Notes under the pieces: generated by a model
Databases searched by the model: none
What the model was told of the DNA's origin: nothing
Seen by the model: only the letters and a program-made list of their open reading frames with translations
Assembly (NCBI GenBank): GCA_036389135.1
Contig: DASVQP010000052.1
Span: 1-64,000 of the forward strand
From: Longimicrobium sp.
GTDB lineage: Bacteria; Gemmatimonadota; Gemmatimonadetes; Longimicrobiales; Longimicrobiaceae
Reading direction: 5' to 3'
DNA: 64,000 bases
Program-made: the position numbers and the translations under genes
Shown here: positions 47,313 to 54,274 of the stretch, piece by piece
Numbering within the stretch: position 1 is the stretch's first letter
Layout: each line of letters opens with the position of its first letter

Positions 47313-48943
47313 AGATCGCCGCCGTCCTGCGCGCACTGGTCCTCGCCCTCCTCGCCGCCGCGCTCCTCCACCCGGCCGTCTGGCGCGGCGCCCCCGCATC
47401 CGCCCGCCCCCTGCGCATCGGCGACCGCACCGGCGCGGACGAGATCGCGCGCGCCGCCCTGGCCGCGGACGCGCCGCCGCTGCTCGTGCGCGAGTCCGTG
47501 CGTCCCCCGACCGCCGCCGAGCTGGACGCCCTCGCCGCCGCCGCCGAGCGCGCGCCGCTCCTGGCCGCACTGCCGGAGGATGCGCCCACCGTCGCCGCCG
47601 ATGCGCCGGTGAACCCGCGCGCTGGCCGCGCCGCCGCCATCCCCTTCCGCATCCGCGCCGCGCCGCGCGCCGAGGTGACGGTGCGCCTCGCCGATGATGG
47701 AGGCGCGCTCGACAGCGTCCGCCTGCGCACCGACGACGGCGGACGAGCCGCGGGCGCCTTCCGGGTGCGACCGGCGCGCGCGGGGTGGCGCGAGTGGACC
47801 GTGGAAGCAGCGGATCGCACCACGGCCATCGGCGCCTGGGTGGACACGGCTGGTGCGCCGCGTGTCCTGGTGAGAGCGGGCCTTCCGGGATGGGAGTCGC
47901 GCTTCGTCGTGCGCGCGCTGGAAGAATCGGGCGCCGGCGTTGACGTGCGCTTCGATCTCGGCCGTGGGATGGCGGTGGGGCAGGGCGGCGGAGACGCGAT
48001 CACCCCCGCGCGTCTCGCGGCCGCCGATGCCGTGCTGGTGTTGGACGGCGCACCCCTGAGCGCCGGCGAAGCGGCTCTGCTCGCGAGCTACGCCGCGCGT
48101 GGTGGAGGCGTCCTCCTGGCCGGCGACCGCGCGGGCGCCACCGCGTTCGGGACCGTGCGCGGCGGCAGCACCGTCACGCCGGTGGATGCGTCTACAATCC
48201 GCTGGACCGCCCCCGCCGAACTGGCCCCGCTCCCCGTCGACCGCATCCGCGTGACCGCCGCCGCCTTCACGGGCACGGGTCCCGCAACGGTGCTGGCCGC
48301 CTCCACTCCGCAGGGCGGCCTCCTTGCCCTGCGCCCGCTCGGCCGCGGGCGCGCCGCCTCGCTCGCGATCACCGACAGCTGGCGCTGGCGGATGGAGGGC
48401 GGACGCATCGACGAGCACCGCGATTTCTGGCGCGGCCTCGTCGACTGGCTCGCCTCCGCCCCGCGCGATCCCATCACCATCCGCCCCGCCGAAAGCGTCG
48501 GCGCGACTGGAGTGCGCCAGGAGGTCGCCATCTTCGCATCCGAGGGCGCCACCCTTCCAATGGCGCTACTTATGACCCGCCCCGGCGCCCCCGGCGACAC
48601 TCTGCGCCTCGCCGCAGACCCCGCGCGCCCCGGCGTCCTGCGCGTCGCCTTCGTCCCCGCCGCGGATGGCGTCTACGTGCTCAGCGTCCCCGGTACCAGC
48701 GCAAGCGCCGGCTTCCGCGCCCGCCGCGGCGCCGATGCGGATGCAGCGTGGGCGCGCCTCTCCCTCATCGCCCACGCATCCGGCGGCGAGGCCCTTCCGC
48801 GTGCCGAGCTTGCCCGCGCCGTCGCCGCACGCACGACCGGTATAGATGAGCCGCGCCCGCCGCTGGCCTGGCTCCTCCTCGCCGCCCTCGTCCTCGCTGC
48901 CGGAGCGGAATGGACGATCCGCCGCCTTTCCGGCCGCGCCTGA
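47309..48943 (+). CDS. BatB/gatase-like membrane protein ending the Bat cluster
   Basis: A 544-residue protein with a hydrophobic segment at each end (VLRALVLALLAAALLHPAVW near 6-25; PLAWLLLAALVLAAGAEWTI near 517-536) and a large Ala-rich periplasmic middle. The middle has an Ig-like part (about 105-190) and a gatase-like alpha/beta domain (about 190-370) containing VLVLDGAPLSAGEAALLASY and GGGVLLAGDRAG. No catalytic Cys is seen. It overlaps the DUF4159 stop by 4 bases and is the last gene of the unit; a repeat follows. Function as part of the Bat envelope complex is inferred from context. Confidence 0.8.
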   Translation: MKIAAVLRALVLALLAAALLHPAVWRGAPASARPLRIGDRTGADEIARAALAADAPPLLVRESVRPPTAAELDALAAAAERAPLLAALPEDAPTVAADAPVNPRAGRAAAIPFRIRAAPRAEVTVRLADDGGALDSVRLRTDDGGRAAGAFRVRPARAGWREWTVEAADRTTAIGAWVDTAGAPRVLVRAGLPGWESRFVVRALEESGAGVDVRFDLGRGMAVGQGGGDAITPARLAAADAVLVLDGAPLSAGEAALLASYAARGGGVLLAGDRAGATAFGTVRGGSTVTPVDASTIRWTAPAELAPLPVDRIRVTAAAFTGTGPATVLAASTPQGGLLALRPLGRGRAASLAITDSWRWRMEGGRIDEHRDFWRGLVDWLASAPRDPITIRPAESVGATGVRQEVAIFASEGATLPMALLMTRPGAPGDTLRLAADPARPGVLRVAFVPAADGVYVLSVPGTSASAGFRARRGADADAAWARLSLIAHASGGEALPRAELARAVAARTTGIDEPRPPLAWLLLAALVLAAGAEWTIRRLSGRA

Positions 48944-49009
48944 CCTTCGTCGACTAGCACAGCAGGCGTAGCTTGTGCTGATTGGCTGAAGTTCGGCGCG
49001 GGTGAAAAC

Positions 49010-49214
49010 ACGGGCGGCCACACGGGGCCGCCCCTACAAAATCTCGCTGCTGCGCCAGCGGCGCGGCGTCAGGCACGGGCGTGATAAATCATGTTCGTGG
49101 ATGGTTGGTTGTGTCACAAGTCACATCAATACCCCCCTCTCTCGATAACAGAGGCGCAGCCTCTCCTGTTATCGGGAGAGGGGGCAGCGAGGAACGAGCG
49201 GGGGTGAGGGCCCC
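49010..49214. repeat. Composite GTAGGGGC hairpin array, locus 4 (family B)
   Basis: Modules GGCCACACGGGGCCGCCCCT, CGTCAGGCACGG, CCCTCTCTCGATAACAG / TGTTATCGGGAGAGGGGGC and GAGGAACGAGCGGGGGTGAG fill most of the gap before the HDAC-fold gene. The last module ends 22 bases before its GTG start. Confidence 0.75.
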
Positions 49215-49236
49215 CTCCCGCGCCACCCCCATTCCT

Positions 49237-50184
49237 GTGCCCAAGATCACCGCGTTCGTCAGCCACGAGGACACGCCGCGCCACGACACGGGCTGGAACC
49301 ACCCCGACCACCAGGGGCGGATCCCCGCCATCGCGCGCGCCGTGTACAAGGACATGCTGACGCTCTTCGATCCGCTCCTCGAGCTGTCCGCCACCCCGGC
49401 CACGGACGCGGACATCCTCCTCGTCCACACGCCGGCGCACGTCGCGCGCGTGCGGGAAGCGGCGGCGCGGGCGGGGAGCCAGGTGGCGGAGCTGGATGGC
49501 GTGCGCCTCTCGGGGGCCAGCGATGAGGCGGCGCGGGCGTCGGTCGGCGGAGCGCTGACCGCGGTGGAGGCCGTGATCGCGGGCGACGTGCGCAACGCCT
49601 TCGTCCTGGCGAGGCCGCCCGGGCGCGACGCGCTGGCGGACTCGGCGGCGGTATTCTCGCTCTTCAACACCGTCGCCATCGCCGCGCGGCACCTCCGCGA
49701 GCGGCACGGGGTGGAGCGCGTGCTCGTGGTGAGCTGGGGATCGCGTCCCGCCACCCACCTGCGCCAGGCGCTCTCCGGCGCGCCGTGGGTGCGCATGGTG
49801 GACATCCACGCGCACCCGCAGTCCTTCCCCGCGCCGCAGGCTGATCCGCCGCCGCCGATGCCCGGCGACGCCCCGCTGCCGCCCGGGAGCGACGGCGCAG
49901 TCTTCTCACGTGCGCTGGTTGACGCGTTAGATGCGCTCGGATCGGACGCCCCGGAGTTCGTCCTTCTCTCCGCCGGCTTCGACATCCTGGCCGGCGACCC
50001 GCTCGGCTCGCTCGCCGTCGATCCGCGCGAGATCCACGACGTCACGCGGGTCCTACGAGAATGGGCAGACGCGCACGCTGGGGGCCGCCTGGTCTCGGTG
50101 CTGGAGGGCGGCTACGACGCGGCGAACACTGCGCGCGCGGTGGTGCAGCATCTGCGCGCGCTGATCGGGTTGGAAAGTGCATGA
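49237..50184 (+). CDS. HDAC-fold protein that has lost its catalytic and most metal residues
   Basis: A 315-residue protein of the arginase/deacetylase fold. Family features are retained at the start (HDTGWNHPDHQGR), in the ARPPG loop, in LFNTVAIAARHL, in SAGFDILAGDPLG and in the terminal LEGGYD. The active centre is gone. The catalytic His pair (GHHA) reads GRDA (129-132), and the zinc ligands of the D-W-D-V-H motif read S-W-G-S-R (166-170); only Asp249 of the third ligand remains. It cannot work as a zinc deacetylase by the known mechanism. The GTG start matches the family N-terminus; the frame upstream is repeat. A binding or scaffold role is possible. Confidence 0.85.
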   Translation: MPKITAFVSHEDTPRHDTGWNHPDHQGRIPAIARAVYKDMLTLFDPLLELSATPATDADILLVHTPAHVARVREAAARAGSQVAELDGVRLSGASDEAARASVGGALTAVEAVIAGDVRNAFVLARPPGRDALADSAAVFSLFNTVAIAARHLRERHGVERVLVVSWGSRPATHLRQALSGAPWVRMVDIHAHPQSFPAPQADPPPPMPGDAPLPPGSDGAVFSRALVDALDALGSDAPEFVLLSAGFDILAGDPLGSLAVDPREIHDVTRVLREWADAHAGGRLVSVLEGGYDAANTARAVVQHLRALIGLESA

Positions 50185-50211
50185 GTGCATCGCTGCGCTG
50201 GGTGCCGATGC

Positions 50212-50328
50212 CCCCTCACATGTCAGAGAGCCGCCCACGCGAATGCCCGCGGTCCCCAGCTTGTTTTGGGGGAGGGGCAGCGAGGAACGAGCGGGGAGGG
50301 GGCCCGCTGGCGACCCGCCGTCCGCGCC
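50212..50328. repeat. Family B remnant, locus 5
   Basis: Contains CCCCCTCACATGTCAGAG, CCCAGCTTGTTTTGGGGGAG and GGCAGCGAGGAACGAGCGGG, i.e. the CCCTCCCCC hairpin module with the shared GAGGAACGAGCGGGG tail. It lies between the pseudo-deacetylase and the methyltransferase. Confidence 0.6.
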
Positions 50329-50330
50329 CC

Positions 50331-50336
50331 TATACT
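50331..50336 (+). promoter_or_regulatory. Possible -10 element TATACT 8 bases before a start codon
   Basis: TATACT is followed by CCACCCCC and then the ATG of the methyltransferase gene, so transcription from it would give an almost leaderless mRNA. CTGGCG at 50307-50312 is a poor -35 candidate at 18 bases spacing. Similar TATACT/TATATT boxes lie upstream of trmFO and carB. Confidence 0.35.
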
Positions 50337-50344
50337 CCACCCCC

Positions 50345-51190
50345 ATGTCGTCGCCGCCTCCGAACGCGCCCGGCCCGCGCCGCGACCGCGTACCCTCCAT
50401 GCTGGACCTGGTGCGCCTGAGCCGCGAGGTGGTGTTTCCGCCCGGCGGCGAAGCGCTGTACCGCAAGATCGCGAGCCTCACCGAGATGCAGGCCGGTATG
50501 GAGGTGCTGGACGCCGCCTGCGGGCGCGGCGTCTCCACCCGCTTCCTGGCCGAGTCGTTCGGGGTGCACGGCGTGGGCGTGGACAGCGACCCCGAGCTGG
50601 TTGCCGAGGCCGAGCGCCGCGCCCGCGAAGGGGCGGCGGCGGGGCTCGCTTACGAGGCCGGGGCGCTGGACGATCTGCCGTACAAGGACGGGATCTTCGA
50701 CGTCGCCATCGGCGAGCTGGGGCTGGGGGCGCTGGCGGACCCGCGCCGCGCCGTGGCCGAGCTGGCCCGCGTCACCAAGCCGTTCGGGTGCGTGGTGCTG
50801 GTGCAGCTCATCTGGACGGGGAACGTGGACCCCGGCCGGCGTGAGACCCTGGTGCGGCACCTGGGCGCCCGTCCGCTCATCCTGGTGGAGTGGAAGCAGC
50901 TCCTGCGCGACGCGGGCGTGGTGGACCTGGTGGTGGAGGACTGGTCCGACACGCCCTCGCCGTTTCGGCCCTCGAGCTCAGGGCCGTTCCCGGACTTCAC
51001 CGAGATCTTCACCTTCCGCGAGAAGATGGGCATCTTCATGCGCGCGCTGCGCAGGTGGGGGTGGCGCGGGGTGCGCGGCGCTGTCGTGCGCGAGCGGGAG
51101 ATCCACCAGCTCCTCACCCGCGAGCGGGTGCTGGGGCTCACCATGATCAAGGGGACGCGCTGGTCGCCCGAGGCGATCGAGCATTCCTGA
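50345..51190 (+). CDS. SAM-dependent methyltransferase (UbiE/type 11 fold)
   Basis: A 281-residue cytosolic methyltransferase. Motif I is VLDAACGRGVSTRFLAE (about 60-76), followed by VGVDSDPELVAEAERRA, YKDGIFDVAIGELGLGAL and a motif VI-like VLVQLIWTG. The C-terminal part (EDWSDTPSPFRP, FREKMGIFMRALRRWGWRG) resembles small-molecule or quinone methyltransferases. The substrate is unknown. The ATG at 50345 has no Shine-Dalgarno sequence and is directly preceded by a TATACT box. The M24 peptidase gene follows after 19 bases, so the two may be cotranscribed. Confidence 0.85.
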   Translation: MSSPPPNAPGPRRDRVPSMLDLVRLSREVVFPPGGEALYRKIASLTEMQAGMEVLDAACGRGVSTRFLAESFGVHGVGVDSDPELVAEAERRAREGAAAGLAYEAGALDDLPYKDGIFDVAIGELGLGALADPRRAVAELARVTKPFGCVVLVQLIWTGNVDPGRRETLVRHLGARPLILVEWKQLLRDAGVVDLVVEDWSDTPSPFRPSSSGPFPDFTEIFTFREKMGIFMRALRRWGWRGVRGAVVREREIHQLLTRERVLGLTMIKGTRWSPEAIEHS

Positions 51191-51209
51191 CGCACACCGA
51201 ATCGCAACC

Positions 51210-52433
51210 ATGGCCGTTACCGAACAGACCGTCGCCCTCACCGCCGAGACCGTCGCGCGCATCCAGCAGGAGCTTCGCGCGCGCGGGCTGGACGGCTGGC
51301 TCCTGTACGACTTCCGCGGGATGAACCCCGTCGCGGGGACCCTGCTGGGGCTGCCGGCGCTGACGCGGCGCTACTTCGTGCTGGTGCGCGCGGATGGGGC
51401 GCCGGTCGCGCTCACGCACCGCATCGAGCAGCAGCCGTGGACGACGTGGCACGGCGAGAAGCGCGTGTACTCCTCGTGGCGCGAGATGGAGGCGGAGCTG
51501 GCGTCGATCCTGAGCGGCGTCCGCCGGCTGGCGATGGAGTACACCCCCGGCGACGCCGTCCCGGTGGTGGACCGCGTGCCGGCGGGGATCGTGGAGCTGG
51601 TGCGCGCCGCCGGGGCGGAGCCGGAGGGGTCGGGCGACCTGATCTCCTTCTTCACCGCGCGCTGGAGCGACGAGGGGGAGGCGAGCCACCGCCGTGCCTC
51701 CGCCGCCGTCCGCGAGACCGCGCACGCCGCGTTCGAGCGCATCGCCGCGGCCGCGCGGGCGGGGGGGCGAACGACGGAGTGGGAGGTGCGCCAGTGGATC
51801 CAGGGGGAGTTCGCGCGCCGCGGGATCACGGTCGGGGGCGACTCGATCGTGGCCGTGAACGCCAACGCCGCCAACGCGCACTACGCCCCTTCCGCCGAGC
51901 AGCATGCCGAGATCCGCGCGGGCGACCTGGTGCTGATCGACCTCTGGGGGAAGGAGAACGACGGCGCCATCTACGCCGACCAGACGTGGATGGCGTTCGT
52001 GGGCGACACCATCCCCGAGCGGCTGGAGAAGATGTTCGGGACGCTGGTGGACGCGCGCGAGGCGGCGTGCCAGATGGTGATCGACCGCTTCGCCGCGGGG
52101 AACCCGGTGTCCGGCTACGAGGTGGACGACGTGGCGCGCGGCATCATCGAGGCGCGCGGCTACGGCGGGCAGATCATCCATCGAACCGGGCACTCCATCG
52201 ACCGCGAGCTGCACGGCTCCGGCCCCAACATCGACAACATGGAGACGCGCGACACCCGCACGCTCATCCCGGGTGTCGGCTTCTCGGTGGAGCCGGGGAT
52301 CTACTTCCCGGGCGACGTGGGCTTCCGCTCGGAGGTCAACATGTTCATCGGCGCGGCGGGCCCCGAGGTCACCACCGACAGCCCGCAGCGCAGGCTGTAC
52401 GCGCTCCTCACCGACGATCCGTTCGCGGGATGA
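51210..52433 (+). CDS. M24-family metallopeptidase (Xaa-Pro aminopeptidase-like)
   Basis: A 407-residue cytosolic peptidase of the pita-bread fold. An N-terminal creatinase-like domain (1-160) precedes the catalytic half. The dinuclear metal ligands are visible: Asp in VLIDLWG, Asp in YADQTWM, His in HRTGHSIDREL, Glu in GFSVEPGIYF and Glu in FRSEVNMFI. The set is complete. Such enzymes remove residues preceding proline. Its stop overlaps the start of the GvpL/F homologue (ATGA). Confidence 0.93.
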   Translation: MAVTEQTVALTAETVARIQQELRARGLDGWLLYDFRGMNPVAGTLLGLPALTRRYFVLVRADGAPVALTHRIEQQPWTTWHGEKRVYSSWREMEAELASILSGVRRLAMEYTPGDAVPVVDRVPAGIVELVRAAGAEPEGSGDLISFFTARWSDEGEASHRRASAAVRETAHAAFERIAAAARAGGRTTEWEVRQWIQGEFARRGITVGGDSIVAVNANAANAHYAPSAEQHAEIRAGDLVLIDLWGKENDGAIYADQTWMAFVGDTIPERLEKMFGTLVDAREAACQMVIDRFAAGNPVSGYEVDDVARGIIEARGYGGQIIHRTGHSIDRELHGSGPNIDNMETRDTRTLIPGVGFSVEPGIYFPGDVGFRSEVNMFIGAAGPEVTTDSPQRRLYALLTDDPFAG

Positions 52434-53080
52434 CCGACGCGGCGGTGGTGCCGATCGACGCGTCGCGCGCCGCGCGTGGGATCTCGCTGCTCGGCGTGAT
52501 CCCGCTGGACGGCGGCGCGCTGCCGGAGTGGGAGCCGGCGGAGCCGCGGCTGGCCGTGCGTCTCGTCGGCTTCCAGGACGTAGCGGCGATCGTGTGCGCG
52601 GCCCCGCCCGCCGGCGGCGACGCGGACCCGCTCCACGTGACGGCGCGCCACTGGGAGGTGCACCGCGCGCTGCTGCACGGCGACGTCGTCCCAGCGCCGC
52701 CGGGCGTGGTGTTCGGCGGCGACGACGAGGTGGTCCACTTCCTCAGCGAGTCGTACGCCACGCTGCGCGGCGCGCTGGCGCGGGTGGCGGGGCGCTGGGA
52801 GTTCCGCCTGCACGTGGACGTGGTGGACGCGGCCTTTCCGCACGTCAAGGCGCTGGACCTGGCGACGCACATCTACGCCGACCTGCGCCGGCTGGCGGGC
52901 GCCGCCATCCCCACGCCTTCGGAGGAGACGCGCATCCTGAGCGCCGCCTTCCTCGTGCAGCGCTCCGCCTCCGCCGCATTCCGCGACCACGTGGAGCACC
53001 TGTCGCAGCTCAACTCCGCGTTGGAGCTGGACCTGACGGGCCCGTGGCCGGCGTATGATTTCGTGCAGATGCACGGGTAG
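52430..53080 (+). CDS. Orphan GvpL/GvpF family protein
   Basis: A 216-residue protein matching the gas vesicle GvpL/GvpF fold throughout. The central HWEVHRALLHGDVVPAPPGV and VFGGDDEVVHFL and the diagnostic C-terminal LELDLTGPWPAYDFV are present. It starts by an ATGA overlap with the M24 peptidase, not with any gvp gene, and no gvpA, gvpN, gvpK or other vesicle gene is in the 64-kb window. A gas vesicle role is therefore uncertain; the protein may have been kept for another binding function. Confidence 0.82.
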   Translation: MTDAAVVPIDASRAARGISLLGVIPLDGGALPEWEPAEPRLAVRLVGFQDVAAIVCAAPPAGGDADPLHVTARHWEVHRALLHGDVVPAPPGVVFGGDDEVVHFLSESYATLRGALARVAGRWEFRLHVDVVDAAFPHVKALDLATHIYADLRRLAGAAIPTPSEETRILSAAFLVQRSASAAFRDHVEHLSQLNSALELDLTGPWPAYDFVQMHG

Positions 53081-53087
53081 GTGGGTG

Positions 53088-53146
53088 GGGAATGGGGAAT
53101 GGGGAATGGGGGACTTGTAGGGGCGGCCCCATGTGGCCGCCCGTGC
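53088..53146. repeat. GGGGAAT microsatellite plus a single family B hairpin
   Basis: Three GGGGAAT units (53089-53110) are followed by the hairpin GTAGGGGCGGCCCCATGTGG with CCGCCC. It lies between the GvpL/F gene and the epimerase. Confidence 0.65.
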
Positions 53147-53176
53147 TTTCAACCGCACCGAACGACGCCCAACGCG

Positions 53177-54229
53177 ATGAAGCTCGACTTCCAGATCCTC
53201 GACCTGCGGACGAAGCACGCGTTCAACATCGCGCGGATGAAGGACCCGCCCGCGCGCCGCACGGTGTGGGTGCGCATCACGGACGCGGACGGGGTGGAGG
53301 GGTGGGGCGAGGCTCCGGCGACGCCCTTTTACGGCGAGACGGCGGATACCGTGTCCGCGGTGCTGCCGGGGCTGGCGGGGGTGCTGGCGGACGCGGCGGC
53401 GGGGGACCCGTTCGCGCTGGAGCGCATCGAGGGGGCGCTGGCGATGCACATCGGGCGCAACCCGGCGGCGCGGGTGGCGGTCTCGGCGGCGCTGCACGAC
53501 CTGGTGGGGAAGAAGCTGGGAGTGCCGCTCTGGAAGCTGTGGGGGCTGGACCCCGCCGCGGCGCCGCGCTCGTCGTTCACCATCGGCATCGACGAGCTGG
53601 AGGTGATGCGGCAGAAGGTGCGCGAGGCCGCGACGTACCCCATCCTCAAGATCAAAGTGGGCACGCCGCGCGATGCGGAGATCCTGCGCATGATCCGCGA
53701 CGAGGCGCCGGAGAAGACGCTGTACGTGGACGCCAACACGGGGTGGACGGCCAAGGAAGCCATCCGCCTGATCCCCATGCTGGAGGAGTTCGGCGTCAGC
53801 ATCGTGGAGCAGCCGGTCCCCAAGGGCGACCTCGAAGGCCTGCGCCACGTCCGCCAGAACTCGCGCCTCCCCATCGTCGCGGACGAGAGCTGCGAAGTCT
53901 CGACGGACGTGGCGAAGCTGGCGGGCGCGGTGGACGTCGTGAACATCAAGCTGGCCAAGTGCGCCTCCCTCCGCGAGGCGCTCCGGATCGTGCACGCCGC
54001 GCGCGCCCACGGGATGGGAGTGATGCTCGGCTGCATGATCGAGTCGACGCTGGGCATCGCCGCCGCCGTGCAGCTCACGCCGCTGGTGGACTACGTGGAC
54101 CTGGACGGCGCCGCCCTCCTCGCCAACGACCCGTTCGTCGGCCCCGGCATCGAGCCTGACGGGAGACTGCGGTTCAACGACGCCCCCGGCCTCGGCGTCA
54201 CGGCGACGGGTCACGGGACGGCGGAATAG
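53177..54229 (+). CDS. Dipeptide epimerase (enolase superfamily)
   Basis: A 350-residue enzyme of the muconate-lactonising/enolase superfamily. The Lys-x-Lys catalytic pair is in ILKIKVGTPRD, metal ligands are Asp in YVDANTGW, Glu in SIVEQPV and Asp in IVADESCE, the second catalytic Lys is in VVNIKLAKC, and the terminal DLDG loop determines L-Ala-D/L-Glu-type specificity. This set is the dipeptide epimerase group. A role in murein peptide recycling is the usual inference. The ATG start MKLDFQILDLRTKHAF fits the family; an earlier ATG in frame lies in the repeat. Confidence 0.93.
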   Translation: MKLDFQILDLRTKHAFNIARMKDPPARRTVWVRITDADGVEGWGEAPATPFYGETADTVSAVLPGLAGVLADAAAGDPFALERIEGALAMHIGRNPAARVAVSAALHDLVGKKLGVPLWKLWGLDPAAAPRSSFTIGIDELEVMRQKVREAATYPILKIKVGTPRDAEILRMIRDEAPEKTLYVDANTGWTAKEAIRLIPMLEEFGVSIVEQPVPKGDLEGLRHVRQNSRLPIVADESCEVSTDVAKLAGAVDVVNIKLAKCASLREALRIVHAARAHGMGVMLGCMIESTLGIAAAVQLTPLVDYVDLDGAALLANDPFVGPGIEPDGRLRFNDAPGLGVTATGHGTAE

Positions 54230-54239
54230 CAGTCACCTC

Positions 54240-54271
54240 CCATTCCCCATTTCCCCATTCCCCATTCCCCG
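54240..54271. repeat. CCCCATT microsatellite (family D)
   Basis: Tandem CCCCATT units directly before the TTG start of priA; the same repeat as at 12.16 and 53.09 kb on the opposite strand. Confidence 0.65.
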
Positions 54272-54274
54272 AAG

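Noticed and set aside
49081-49236. Upstream extension of the HDAC-fold gene
   Set aside because: The added 52 codons are read through family B hairpins and show no family similarity; the GTG at 49237 begins the conserved part.
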